The notes: generated by a model from the letters alone, not told the origin. A stretch of 64,000 bases of DNA from Nemertoderma westbladi (GCA_032718475.1 JAUCBJ010007798.1:1-64000); one strand, 5' to 3'. Counted from the first letter of the stretch, positions 31,063-42,194 are shown. Numbers and translations: made by a program.

Positions 31063-31640
31063 ATTATCTATTTTTCGCGCACCTACCCTATTTACTATTA
31101 CAACATCGATAACCTAATTTGAAATCAATTTTCGTTTCGGTGCATTTAATTATTTTGTAGGGACGGGTGGGGAAAAAATCGTTTGGGTTGGACACGATTT
31201 TAAACATCCATAAGACTTCACGATAATATTCTTATGAATACTTAGAGAGGAAAGGCATACAATATCCAGTACCAACAATGTCTGCTCTGGTATGGGACAT
31301 ACTGTAAGGCAACCTGTACCTATAAAGCTACAGGGAACACCTGATGCTCTTAAAGCCGCAGTCTTACTGCCCCATGGGACCCAATGCGACGCAATCATTC
31401 AATATGCAGTTATAATAACACCTCCATAATCTCCCGACGTTTGTCCTTGCCTGAGGGGGCCTACAGCTAAGGAGATGCTCAGATAAACAGAGCGCATCCT
31501 TTTGAAATTTGGTAGGCTAGACATTTCGACTCAACGTTCCAGTTCTTGAGTTTTAATTAATAATTAATGTAAAAATAATTTCAAAAAGGAGCCGCAAATT
31601 GCAAACATAAGGGCGGATGGGTCATATATCTCTGTATAAT
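31063..31640. other. Unassigned spacer
   Basis: No ORF with recognisable domains and no tandem structure. It follows the (ATT)n tail of the L2-like LINE. Confidence 0.35.
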
Positions 31641-31940
31641 GGGCATTGAAGCTGCACATTGAGATGCTATGCCGGCTTAATAAAAATATTTGTGCGCCAC
31701 CATGCAATTCACAATTGGCTAATTTAATTCTAATGCAGCGTGCATTAAGAATGCTTTGCCGGCTTATCAACAAAGTTGCACCGCCACAACTCCCAATCCC
31801 CCATGACTTTCGCGAGATTATCCTCATCTTCAGGGCCAGTGTCCTTTAAGATGCGTCTAAGAAAGTCATGGGATGTCCACCATGCTTATTTTCTCTATGA
31901 GGCTGCCAAAGCACAAGTTTGTGCACAGGCTGGTCTAGTA
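31641..31940 (-). repeat. Diverged RTE family A 3'-end fragments (two overlapping pieces)
   Basis: At 31748-31940 the minus strand matches the C-terminal codons of RTE family A (CGCACCGCCACAACTCCC and TTTAAGATGCG on the plus strand), with clear divergence. At 31645-31705 a second, shorter piece repeats the GCTGCA...ATGCCGGCTTA segment. Higher divergence than copies 1-6 suggests an older insertion or a sister subfamily. Confidence 0.7.
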
Positions 31941-31984
31941 CAACCACCTTACTGTATGCCCTACATCAAACCATAACCGAGACA

Positions 31985-32190
31985 GGTGTGGGGGGGGGGG
32001 GGGGGGGGGGACTGGACGAAATCCCATCTTGGCGAATTAATATTCCGCCCCAATGTTGAATTCTCAATGTAGGGAAAGGAGCAGGTTACAGTGGCAGGTT
32101 ATTCTAACCGAAACAACAAACATAATTCAATAGAACAACATCGATTTTTATTGCGTCGAAACCTCTCCCATCTGCCATAACCACGCCCAA
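31985..32190. mobile_element. G-tipped MITE, copy 2
   Basis: Starts with a run of about 21 G (31990-32010) followed by ACTGGACGAAATCCC, and shares the internal GAATTAATATTCCGCC, GAGCAGGTTACAGTGGCA and TTTTTATTGCGTCGAAA blocks with the MITE at 27626-27884. The right inverted repeat is poorly preserved. Confidence 0.65.
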
Positions 32191-32225
32191 CCAAAACAAT
32201 ATACGAGAGTCAATAGTTTATTTTT

Positions 32226-32372
32226 GGCCTACTGTAAGGACACCCTTGGAAATAAGCTGTAAAGTATTAGCGGTAATCTTATGTTTGTGCAATATCTATT
32301 CATCTATAGAGTATTAGTATCTACTGTACATTGTTTGGTGTATTTGTTATTGTAATTTCCATAATGTAAATC
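32226..32372 (+). repeat. 3' UTR fragment of short LINE family D
   Basis: Matches, with divergence, the 3' UTR of the LINE copy at 51521-52328: shared CCCTTGGAAATAAGCTG, GGTAATC and ACATTGTTTGGTGTATTTG. No coding part is present. Confidence 0.6.
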
Positions 32373-32689
32373 TTGTAAATTGGTACCATACTGAGTTGCA
32401 CCACTGGCTCACATGCAGCTCGCCATTTAGTGGTATTGGACTTTTATAATCTTTATCAATAATAATAATACCTATAAAAGTATAAGTATAATAAATAATA
32501 CTTAATCAATAATACTCCTAATGATACGTGTTATTTTTAACTGATATGATACTATTAGTTTATTAGATATTATTAGTTTTAGTATTGTATTGTCATTGTA
32601 TCTTGTTGCTCTTATTTTGTATGTTATTTTAATTACTTTGATGTTGTTAGACCATTTTACCAATAATAGCCGCCGATAAATCAACATAC

Positions 32690-33808
32690 TGTGGGGCGAG
32701 CCACGAAGTGAGAGAGCCTTAGCGTAGTGGTACCATTAATCAACCTGTCGTTCTGTCGTTCTGTCGTTCTGTCGTTCTGTCGTTCTGTCGCGTCCAATTT
32801 TAAACGTTAATAAGCTAGTTGCTGGGAATGATTATTGGTCAAGTCTCTGCTGGTGTGGAGCTAGCTGGCTTGGAGTTGTGGCTGTAGACTAACCAGAGAG
32901 GAATTGTACTGTAATAGGCAACCAGTATTGCTATTCCAGCCCAGACATCATTCTTTAAATCCAACATCCCAACATCCTTCCTGTATTGACTCTACTATAA
33001 GTGTTGTATTGCTATCTCAGGTAAATGACAGATATAATAACATAAATACAATCCATGGCATGGCTGTTGTGTAGGCTTCTGAAATAGTTTATTCCATAAT
33101 GTATATGTCTGGTTATTTTTTAATTGAATTTTTGCAAAGTAGTAAAATTAATGTTCTTAAAAATAATATTATTATTTTATATGTAACCTAGGAAATTAGC
33201 TACATTTTTTCGCTGCAGCTTTAAGAGTGTACATTGATTTAATATTATTTCAATACCCATATTACTACATCGGCATAAGATGCGTTGGCGTTGTATCACA
33301 CATCTCCACATATCACACATCTCCACATAGATGTATCAACAGTTACTCGCACAGTTTCGAAACTTCGCATAGTTATAACTGTATAAAGATCGTCAGTCTG
33401 CGTTTAGGAAAAATATTTTATGACAAAACAGGACAAGCGACGAGCGCAACGAGGCATATAATGAAGACGAGTACTGCGTTGACTAAATTGTTATATAAAC
33501 CACCTGGCTTCACATATTGATCGCATCCCTAGTTATTATTATTATAAAGATCGTCCTAGCCTGCGTTTAAGAAATATATTTAAATACAAAACAGGACGAA
33601 CGCAAAGAGGCTTATAATGAAAACGAGTACTGCGTTTATTATATTCCTATAAACCACCTGGCTTTGCATATTTAACGTGCGATTGGAAATAAGTTCGTGC
33701 TACCCTTCCGTGGGTGGTAGATGTCCCGGTTATGTATTGGTGGTTGGGAAGGGTGGGGGGGGGGGCGGGATTAAAAGGGGTGAACACGTACTGTCCGCCT
33801 TTCTGGAT
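32690..33808 (-). repeat. Element R, copy (a), reversed and internally deleted
   Basis: The reverse complement of the repeat found twice at 60.75-63.98 kb. From the left: the terminal block (GGGGCGAGCCACGAAGTGAG, ACCATTAATCAACC), about six copies of the 8-mer TTCTGTCG (32741-32791), then an internal deletion that joins the CGTTAATAA region to GCTAGTTGCTGGG (about 430 bp absent), then the rest of the body up to the poly-G run at about 33757-33772. It is cut by RTE copy 2 at about 33808. No coding capacity. Confidence 0.8.
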
Positions 33809-34726
33809 CTGGATTAAGGACCCATATACTTGGCTGCAGGGGTATATGGCCTGACCAGGCAGATGGTGATCTACCAATGGCTGCCAAGTACCTAACTGAT
33901 CTAGACTTTGCTGATGACTTAGGAGTACTCTCAGAATCACTAGAGGGAGCCCAACGGCTCCTCAGCTCATTAGAACATGCTGCTTCTAGTGTTGGTCTTT
34001 TCATTAACTCCAGGAAGACCAAAATTTTGACAGTTAACTTTGAAAGTCCTCAGCAAGTCTCTGATCGGATGAGCATAAGCTCAAAAGATGGTATGCTTGA
34101 GCATGTGGATGACATCTGTTACCTGGGATCATGGATCCGGAAGTCAGGTGAGGACCTTCGAATACGTAAGGGAAAGGCATGGGCAGCCTTGAATAGACTT
34201 TCCAGGATTTGGAAGTCACCGAGAATTAATCGGAAACTTAAGGTTCAGTTATTTAGAGCAGCAGTAGTTCCAGTACTCCTCTATGGGAGTCCATGCTGGG
34301 CTCTAACTGCTGAGGACACCAAATCTCTGGACGGCACATTCACAAGAATGCTACGCCGGGTTCATTGTGTCAAGTTCAATGCACACATCTCCAACCAGGC
34401 ACTATATAACATTGGAGGTGTCTCATTGGTTCCCCCAAGCTTGACACTAGAACAAAATCGCCTCCGCTTTGCAGGACATTGCTTTCGCCGTGAGGACCAG
34501 CCAGTGCATAATCTTGTACTTTGGCAGCCTCATGGAGTGAATAAGCATGGTGGACAGCCCATGACTTTCTTGAGACGCATCTTAAAGGACACTGGCCTTG
34601 AAGATGCGGATGATCTAGCAAATGTCATGGGTGATAGGGAGTTGTGGCGGTGCAATTTTGTTGATAAGCCGGCACAGCATTCTTAAAAATGCAGCTGCAA
34701 TGCAGCATGCCGATCCTAGTAGTAGT
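33809..34726 (+). mobile_element. RTE family A, copy 2 (internal deletion)
   Basis: About 75 bp of the family 5' UTR (GGATTAAGGACCCATATACT ...) is joined at about 33883 to the RT region just upstream of FADD. About 3.4 kb is missing between points sharing CTG. The 3' end has the usual GCCGATCC(TAG)n tail, and copy 3 starts immediately after it in the same direction. Confidence 0.88.
33877..34686 (+). CDS. RTE copy 2 chimeric ORF: 5'-UTR ATG fused to RT palm end and thumb
   Basis: A 269-residue frame. The ATG comes from normally untranslated 5' leader (ATGGCTG) and is fused in frame to RT sequence beginning KYLTDLDFADDLG. It contains motif C (FADD) and everything downstream to the normal C-terminus (VDKPAQHS), but not motifs A and B or the endonuclease. 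It cannot be an active polymerase. It has no internal stop, implying a recent origin. Confidence 0.7.
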   Translation: MAAKYLTDLDFADDLGVLSESLEGAQRLLSSLEHAASSVGLFINSRKTKILTVNFESPQQVSDRMSISSKDGMLEHVDDICYLGSWIRKSGEDLRIRKGKAWAALNRLSRIWKSPRINRKLKVQLFRAAVVPVLLYGSPCWALTAEDTKSLDGTFTRMLRRVHCVKFNAHISNQALYNIGGVSLVPPSLTLEQNRLRFAGHCFRREDQPVHNLVLWQPHGVNKHGGQPMTFLRRILKDTGLEDADDLANVMGDRELWRCNFVDKPAQHS

Positions 34727-37700
34727 ACCAATGGCTGGTCAGGAGTAGAGTGTTCTCATGTCCACTCTGAGAGCACTTCACTGCGACCTGCACCTGGCAG
34801 CAAGGGTACAGGGCATGACCCAGCAGATGAGCTGCAACAGCCAATGGTGGGTCATGTGCGCCAGAGTAGATATGGGTGATGGGCCTCATATCTGACTCCA
34901 TTGCGACACCCACCCTGTGGAATGGCAAACCAGGGTGCGGTATTTGCCCCGAGAGCTGACTCGGCAAAAAAGCACCCCCCAACCCCCACTATGGATTACA
35001 TTAGCAATGCGGAGGTCCGGCCACTAGAGGCCAGTGGAATTACCGGACACAATCGGCCTCACAGGCGTCAGTTAACTCCTGACCGGCTGCCTGTCTCACC
35101 CCCTACTGGAGAGAGAGCAGCCAACAATTCTTTGAGTCCCTTTCCTGATGACCTTTCTGGCCCAAACCCAGGGTCACCAGGGAGGCCAGATTGTGATGGG
35201 GAGAGGGATTCTGGAGTTGGAGGCTACTCTCATGTTCCACCCCGACCAACAAAGCCATTGGTGAATCTGAGGCAAGTTACTAGACTAGCCTCAGTAAACA
35301 CCCTAACACTCGGGTCCCCAATGCGACAAGGTGAGCTGACTGCCTTGGCAGATAAGCTTTCTCTTAGCGCAGTGGGTGTTCAAGAGCACCGAATGCAGAC
35401 TGGACAGACTGATGAGGTTCTGATTAAGGACATGGGGGGCGGTTGGCGACTCGCCCTCGCGTCAGCAGATGATAGTGGCAATGGTGGAATTGGTCTATTG
35501 ATGAATCCAACTGCACATGCAGCATTGGACAAAATAGACCAAATCTCTAACCGCATCATCCGTTGCCACTTCTCATGTTCTGGAAGACTGGCTAAGAAGT
35601 TTCCTAAGGTGGTTCTGATTGTGTGCTACTCTCCAACTAGTGTTGCCCCTGTAGAGGAGGTGGAAAATTTCTACCACAATCTACAAGCAGCTACTGATGG
35701 AGTGGATCAGCATGCATTCTTAACATTCCTGGGAGACTTTAATGCAAGTCTGCATCAATCACCTACATCGCCCTGGGTCTATAGCAATAGTGTTAACCGA
35801 AATTCGGTCCATCTCCAGGATTTTATCTCTGGAAATGGATTGTTTTCGGCTGGAACCCAGTTCAAGAAGCGAACTGGAAAGCTATGGACTCATAGTGGAC
35901 CCAGTGGTCACAAGTCCCAGATAGACCATATTCTGTTTCGTAGGAAATACAGGAGCTCTATACAAGGCTGTAATGCATTTACACTTCGACCCTTCTCCAG
36001 TGATCACCGCCTTATTGTGGCCAAGGTAAGACTTAGTCTGCGTGCTAGCAGAACAACGAAATCTGCCTTGCCGCGGCATGACTGGTCCTCTCTGTTGCAA
36101 CGACCAAGTGTGAGATCCAGCTTCACACTACAGCTGAGCAACAGGTATGAGGCTCTTGCCTCTGAGGCGGCAGATCACTGTGAGGGCTATACTGCCTTTA
36201 CAGAAGCAGTTAAGTTAGCAGCTGCAGAAACAGTTCCTGTATACCCTCGAAACAGGAAAAGGGCCCCCTGGACTGACAACAAAATTCAGAAGTGCCGAAA
36301 TGACCTTCATAAGGCGCAGAAAGAGTCCCGACTCAAACAGACTACAGCGGCCAAGAATGCAGTTAAGGCTGCATCTAGGTCCCTGAACAGGCAGTACTCT
36401 GCTAATCTACAGGAGCTAATAAACCAACAGGTTGATGCCATCAATGCTGTTGACGACAGCAGGCAATCATCCCAGGCATGGAAATCGATCAATCTGCTTA
36501 CTGGGCGGAAAAGCCAACCAACCACCAAGGTTAAGGCTGAATCACCAGCCGATCGCCTCAATGGTTGGAAAGCCCACTTTGAAAAGCTCCTCAATAATGA
36601 CAGGGTATTGCCTGATAACTTTATAGAAGTAAAAGTGTCTGAGTCTGTACTCCCAGATATTCCCATTGGCGATATCTCCTTTGCAGAAGTGAAGGCTGCT
36701 GCAAAGAGCATTAAGACCAATCGTGCCAGTGGAGTAGATGGTGTTCCCCCTGAGGTCTTTAAAATACCTGAGTTTTTAAACCTCATCTATCCCATCATAG
36801 TAGACATGTACCGAACAACAAGAGTCCCACAAGAAATTAAAACAAATAAGTTGGTGCCAGTTCCCAAGAAGGGCAACCTAACACTCTATGGTTCTTTTCG
36901 GGGAATCTCATTGATCTCGATTGCTGCAAAGCTATACAATAGGATTCTATTAAATCGCATCAGGGATCCCATTGAGAGACTGCTCCGTGGAAATCAGAAT
37001 GGGTTCCGTAAAGGTCGTGGGACCATGGAGCCCATTTTGGCACTTAGAAGGATAGTTGAAGAGTTATCAAAAAAGAAAGACAGGCATCTGGCTGTTACCT
37101 TTGTTGACTTCTTCAAGGCCTTTGATTCAGTCTCTTGCTCACGTATGCTCAGCATACTTTCATTATATGGGATTCCTGATGAAATTATTGCAGCAATCAG
37201 ATCAGTATACGATGGTTCGACAACATTTGTGTCTACTGTTGACGGTGACACAGAACCATTTGAAGTGTTATGGGGCGTCCTCCAAGGAGACACACTTGCA
37301 CCATTCTTGTTCATTAATGTGGTTGACTATGTTCTACGCATGTCCTTAGATCATTATAATGATGATGGGGTGATGATAACTCCACCTACTGGCTCCAGAA
37401 GTCGAGGAAATCCTGCCAAGTACCTAACTGATCTAGACTTTGCTGATGACTTAGGAGTACTCTCAGAATCATTAGAGGGAGCCCAACGGCTCCTCAGCTC
37501 ATTAGAACATGCTGCTTCTAGTGTTTGTCTTTTTATTAACTCCAGAAAGACCAAAATTCTGACAGTTAACTTTGAAAGTCCTCAGCAAGTCTCTGATCGG
37601 ATGAACATAAGCTCAAAGGATGGTATGCTTGAGCATGTGGGCGACTTCTGTTACCTGGGATCATGGATCCGGAAGTCAGGTGAGGACCTTCGAATACGTA

Positions 37701-38259
37701 AGGGAAAGGCATGGGAAGCCTTGAATAGGCTTTCCAGGATTTGGAAGTCACCGAGAATTAATCGGAAACTTAAGGTCCGATTATTTAGAGCAGCAGTAGT
37801 TCCAGTACTCCTCTACGGGAGTCCATGCTGGGCTCTAACTGCTGAGGACACCAAATCTCTGGATGGCACATTCACAAGAATGCTACGCCGGGTTCATTGT
37901 GTCAAGTACAATGCACACATCTCCAACCAGACACTATATAACATTGGAGGTGTCTCATTGGTTCCCCCAAGCTTGACACTAGAACAAAATCGCCTCCGCT
38001 TTGCAGGACATTGCTTTCGCCGTGAGGACCAGCCAGTGCATAATCTTGTACTTTGGCAGCCTCATGGAGTGAATAAGCATGGTGGACAGCCCATGACTTT
38101 CTTGAGACGCATCTTAAAGGACACTGGCCTTAAAGATGCGGATGATCTAGCAAATGTCATGGGTAATAGGGAGTTGTGGCGGTGCAATTTTGTTGACAAG
38201 CCGGCACAGCATTCTTAAAAATGCAGCTGCAATGCAGCATGCCGATCCTAGTAGTAGTA
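34726..38259 (+). mobile_element. RTE family A, copy 3: full-length LINE
   Basis: Starts at CCAATGGCTGGTCAGG, partway into the 5' UTR seen in copy 6, and ends at GCCGATCCTAGTAGTAGTA. The very short 3' UTR (about 40 bp) and a trinucleotide tail are characteristic of RTE elements. It directly follows copy 2 head-to-tail. It has an intact ORF and is the reference for the family in this window. Confidence 0.92.
34922..38218 (+). CDS. RTE-type LINE endonuclease-reverse transcriptase, intact
   Basis: 1098 residues from ATG 34922; the frame is also open upstream from a TTG at 34901. Residues about 1-120 are Pro/Arg-rich with no clear domain. The apurinic-type endonuclease spans about 120-365: GVQEHRMQ (Glu, about 153), GDFNAS (about 270), QIDHILF (about 333), SSDHRLI (about 360). 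The reverse transcriptase has KSIKTNRASGVDGVPPE, FVDFFKAFDSV (about 726), LQGDTLAPF (about 788) and DFADD (about 840). The C-terminus contains RFAGHCFRR and HGGQPMTFLRRILKDTGL, the pattern found after RT in RTE-like LINEs. It is a single ORF without RNase H, as usual for RTE. All catalytic residues are present, so the copy may be competent. Confidence 0.93.
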   Translation: MANQGAVFAPRADSAKKHPPTPTMDYISNAEVRPLEASGITGHNRPHRRQLTPDRLPVSPPTGERAANNSLSPFPDDLSGPNPGSPGRPDCDGERDSGVGGYSHVPPRPTKPLVNLRQVTRLASVNTLTLGSPMRQGELTALADKLSLSAVGVQEHRMQTGQTDEVLIKDMGGGWRLALASADDSGNGGIGLLMNPTAHAALDKIDQISNRIIRCHFSCSGRLAKKFPKVVLIVCYSPTSVAPVEEVENFYHNLQAATDGVDQHAFLTFLGDFNASLHQSPTSPWVYSNSVNRNSVHLQDFISGNGLFSAGTQFKKRTGKLWTHSGPSGHKSQIDHILFRRKYRSSIQGCNAFTLRPFSSDHRLIVAKVRLSLRASRTTKSALPRHDWSSLLQRPSVRSSFTLQLSNRYEALASEAADHCEGYTAFTEAVKLAAAETVPVYPRNRKRAPWTDNKIQKCRNDLHKAQKESRLKQTTAAKNAVKAASRSLNRQYSANLQELINQQVDAINAVDDSRQSSQAWKSINLLTGRKSQPTTKVKAESPADRLNGWKAHFEKLLNNDRVLPDNFIEVKVSESVLPDIPIGDISFAEVKAAAKSIKTNRASGVDGVPPEVFKIPEFLNLIYPIIVDMYRTTRVPQEIKTNKLVPVPKKGNLTLYGSFRGISLISIAAKLYNRILLNRIRDPIERLLRGNQNGFRKGRGTMEPILALRRIVEELSKKKDRHLAVTFVDFFKAFDSVSCSRMLSILSLYGIPDEIIAAIRSVYDGSTTFVSTVDGDTEPFEVLWGVLQGDTLAPFLFINVVDYVLRMSLDHYNDDGVMITPPTGSRSRGNPAKYLTDLDFADDLGVLSESLEGAQRLLSSLEHAASSVCLFINSRKTKILTVNFESPQQVSDRMNISSKDGMLEHVGDFCYLGSWIRKSGEDLRIRKGKAWEALNRLSRIWKSPRINRKLKVRLFRAAVVPVLLYGSPCWALTAEDTKSLDGTFTRMLRRVHCVKYNAHISNQTLYNIGGVSLVPPSLTLEQNRLRFAGHCFRREDQPVHNLVLWQPHGVNKHGGQPMTFLRRILKDTGLKDADDLANVMGNRELWRCNFVDKPAQHS

Positions 38260-39965
38260 TATTATATATATTCATTAATGTCATTTCATCCAACATAATT
38301 TAAATCTGACATCATTAGTTATGTATATATACGGTGCGTTTTTAGACCTCACCATTTTATTATATTTGCCTATTTTACTTAACCTTTGTAATTTACTTAA
38401 CCATTATATACCGTGCGTTTTAAATTTTGTTTTTAACAGTTATCACCCTAGAATTTTATCAATATAGCCTGCCGGGGCGTAAACCGAGCTTTGAAATTGA
38501 AATCTATCTTTGTACTAAAACGGTAAGTATAGCTGAGATTCACTGATTAATTAAGACATCTTCCTCCAGCTACTACGTGACTTGAAGTACTAAGAAATTT
38601 GAACTTACTTTAAGAAAAATAATACACTTTTTCCTGAGTACCGCCAACCAAATTGTAGACAGATTAAGATTTTCCAATAAAGTTATCTAACGAAACAAAA
38701 CACAACCCTCTTCTACTCTTATCGTTTTGTTTCAATTACAAGAAAAAAACTGACAAATTTTATATGTTTCTTCGTCAGTAATCAATCAGATAATTCTATC
38801 GGAAACCCCAAATACAATTACCGCGTTGTGGGCGGGTTAAGATGTCTGCTTCATTGAAACTCAATTCACACTGGAGTCAACCCCCTACACACGCCGACTC
38901 ACCTCATGGCGCAGCGCTAACTAAGTTACCTGTGATGAATCGCCGGGCTGTGTACGCCTGTGAGGCTATTTTACTCACCGATACTAATTTGACGTGCCGA
39001 CCCGAGAACTGAGAATCCGGAGAGAAATAGCAGGATGGGTAGAGGCTGAGATTCCAACCGACCAACTGTAAGATGCATCATTAGCTAGTCACCAGTAATC
39101 ATACGCATACACGAGCTACATCCAACACCTGCGCACGCCTTTCTCCACCCAATTTCTTTTGTTTTAAACTACAACATAAAGAAGAATAAGATATTTATTG
39201 CGTAACTAATTTGGTTTTCACTCTCTCTCTATCTCTCAGCAGTTTTCAGAAATTGCTTTCACGCATCGTCAGATTTGCAAACGAGCGATTTGCAAGTCTA
39301 AAGTTGCCTCCTCTGCGCCGTGTGAATGCAGATGCAGCACACAGGGGGTAAGTGTATGCTGGGGTACTGTTCACCTCCAGGCCAGCAGGGTGTGATTGAC
39401 GCCGGGACAGAGCGACCAACTTCACGGAGATAGTGATAGCTTCCGTGCCGGTAGTGGGATTCATATATTCCTCATTATACAATCACATGGATCCTACTGA
39501 GTGTACCGGTAGGCTCTATTATATTTGACACGGTATTTACGTTTTCGTCCTGATTACGGAGAGGAATCGCTCGATCGAAGCGGAATTATAGTAATTTAAT
39601 CCGATTACACCGATCCCGATGTCGCTTCATCATAAATCCCGCGTAATTTCCTCCAAATTTCGTTGGCCAACATTCAATTAACTTTCTGAAAAAATAATGG
39701 AGTACATAATTAATATCAGCTTATGTTCCAAAATGTAATTAATGTATTGTTGATATGGGTAAGAGGTTTACAATATCAGAATATAATCTGTGTGTAAATA
39801 AATACATGGAGTTAGTTACTGTATCTATCTTTTCCCAGTGGGTTAACTGTTAACATGTTTTTTAGCCCCCCCCCCCCACCCCCCACCCCCACCAGGACGG
39901 AGGTATTCGATGTGGAGTGGCCTATCATCATATTTTGGCCTTTTACTTAATTAAAAAAGTAAAAG
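38260..39965. other. Intergenic stretch with a LINE-like 3' tail and a poly-C run
   Basis: At about 38320-38505 a plus-strand 3'-UTR-like sequence ends in GAGCTTTGAAATTGAAATCT, the tail style of L2-like LINEs, and contains a repeated ATATACCGTGCGTTTT block (38325 and 38407). The remainder (38.5-39.85 kb) has no gene or repeat I can identify. A C-rich run with scattered A lies at about 39866-39893. Confidence 0.5.
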
Positions 39966-39979
39966 GCCTTCAGGATTAA

Positions 39980-41942
39980 GAAATGACCTTCATAAGGCGC
40001 AGAAAGAGTCCCGACTCAAACAGACTACAGCGGCCAAGAATGCAGTTAAAGCTGCATCTAGGTCCCTGAACAGGCAGTACTCTGTTAATCTACAGGAGCT
40101 AATAAACCAACAGGTTGATGCCATCAATGATGCTGACGACAGCAGGCAATCATCCCAGGCATGGAAATCGATCAATCTGCTTACTGGGCGGAAAAGCCAA
40201 CCAACCACCAAGGTTAAGGCTGAATCACCAGCCGATCGCCTCAATGGTTGGAAAGCCCACTTTGAAAAGCTCCTCAATAATGACAGGGTATTGCCTGATA
40301 ACTTTATAGAAGTAAAAGTGTCTGAGTCTGTACTCCCAGATATTCCCATTGGCGATATCTCCTTTGCAGAAGTGAAGGCTGCTGCAAAGAGCATTAAGAC
40401 CAATCGTGCCAGTGGAGTAGATGGTGTTCCCCCTGAGGTCTTTAAAATACCTGAGTGTTTAAAGCTCATCTATCCCATCATAGTAGACATGTACCGTACA
40501 ACAAGAGTCCCACAAGAAATGAAAACAAATAAGTTGGTGCCTGTTCCCAAGAAGGGCAACCTAACACTCTATGGTTCTTTTCGGGGAATCTCATTGATCT
40601 CGATTGCTGCAAAACTATACAATAGAATTCTATTAAATCGCATCAGGGATCCCATTGAGAGACTGCTACGTGGAAATCAGAATGGGTTCCGTAAAGGTCG
40701 TGGGACCATGGAGCCCATTTTGGCACTTAGAAGGATAATTGAAGAGCTATCAAAAAAGAAAGACAGGCATCTGGCTGTTATCTTTGTTGACTTCTTCAAG
40801 GCCTTTGATTCAGTCTCTCGCTCACGTATGTTCAGCATACTTTCATTATATGGGATTCCTGATGAAATTATTGCAGCAATCAGATCAGTATACGATGGTT
40901 CGACAACATTTGTGTCTACTGTTGACGGTGACACAGAACCATTTGAAGTGTTATGGGGCGTCCTCCAAGGAGACACACTTGCACCATTCTTGTTCATTAT
41001 TGTCGTTGACTATGTTCTACGCATGTCCTTAGATCATCATAATGATGATGGGGTGATGATAACTCCACCTACTGGCTCCAGAAGTCGAGGAAATCCTGCC
41101 AAGTACCTAACTGATCTAGACTTTGCTGATGACTTAGGAGTACTCTCAGAATCATTAGAGGGAGCCCAACGGCTCCTCAGCTCATTAGAACATGCTGCTT
41201 CTAGTGTTGGTCTTTTTATTAACTCCAGAAAGACCAAAATTCTGACAGTTAACTTTGAAAGTCCTCAGCAAGTCTCTGACCGGATGAGCATAAGCTCAAA
41301 GGATGGTATGCTTGAGCATGTGGACGACTTCTGTTACCTGGGATCATGGATCCGGAAGTCAGGTGAGGACCTTCGAATACGTAAGGGAAAGGCATGGGCA
41401 GCCTTGAATAGGCTTTCCAGGATTTGGAAGTCACCTAGAATTAATCGGAAACTTAAGGTCCGATTATTTAGAGCAGCAGTAGTTCCAGTACTCCTCTACG
41501 GGAGTCCATGCTGGGCTCTAACTGCTGAGGACACCAAATCTCTGGATGGCACATTCACAATAATGCTACGCCGGGTACATTGTGTCAAGTACAATGCACA
41601 CATCTCCAACCAGACACTATATAACATTGGAGGTGTCTCATTGGTTCCCCCAAGCTTGACACTAGAACAAAATCGCCTCCGCTTTGCAGGACATTGCTTT
41701 CGCCGTGAGGACCAGCCAGTGCATAATCTTGTACTTTGGCAGCCTCATGGAGTGAATAAGCATGGTGGACAGCCCATGACTTTCTTGAGACGCATCTTAA
41801 AGGACACTGGCCTTAAAGATGCGGATGATCTAGCAAATGTCATGGGTGATAGGGAGTTGTGGCGGTGCAATTTTGTTGACAAGCCGGCACAGCATTCTTA
41901 AAAATGCAGCTGCAATGCAGCATGCCGATCCTAGTAGTAGTA
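39980..41942 (+). mobile_element. RTE family A, copy 4 (5'-truncated)
   Basis: Begins within the endonuclease-RT linker and ends with the (TAG)n tail. ATTAA at 39975-39979 and 41943-41947 is the likely target-site duplication. Near-identical to copy 3. Confidence 0.9.
39982..41901 (+). pseudogene. RTE copy 4 ORF: complete RT without endonuclease or start codon
   Basis: An uninterrupted frame of 639 sense codons from the truncation point to the normal stop. It starts at NDLHKAQKE in the linker, then carries motif A (FVDFFKAFDSV), LQGDTLAP and FADD, and ends in VDKPAQHS. There is no ATG before the RT; the first possible start is a TTG at 40291. Dead by 5' truncation, not by mutation, so the insertion is young. 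Confidence 0.88.
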
Positions 41943-42077
41943 ATTAAAAAAACTTTTACTTACTATATTAAATATATTTTTCGCTTTGGAGAGCATTATC
42001 ATAATGTTCTGGAATATAATATATATTTTGTTACGTTCTGTCAACTTCTCAGCGTTTCTGGTGAATTACTCGTAACG

Positions 42078-42108
42078 CAACGCTGCAAGGTACCACTTTG
42101 CAGCGTTG
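42078..42108. repeat. Perfect 11 bp inverted repeat (hairpin)
   Basis: CAACGCTGCAA at 42078-42088 and TTGCAGCGTTG at 42098-42108 form an 11 bp stem with a 9-base loop. The half-motif AACGCTGCAAAGT recurs at about 42124 and near 59543, where it again faces ACTTTGCA. Confidence 0.75.
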
Positions 42109-42194
42109 TGGTTTATATGACGGAACGCTGCAAAGTAATCAATAACCTGGAAACAACTTCAATTACCGTATTCCAGAATGAAATAGTTCCATTT

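Noticed and set aside
39246-39482. 78-codon minus-strand ORF in the spacer
   Set aside because: No recognisable domain, no neighbours or repeats; length is expected by chance.
39866-39893. C-rich run (also 27848-27876, 31990-32010, 33757-33772, 43823-43842, 60900-60916, 62467-62478) as telomere-like or quadruplex element
   Set aside because: Most are the homopolymer parts of the G-tipped MITE or element R; they lack a telomeric unit. Length may also be affected by sequencing error.
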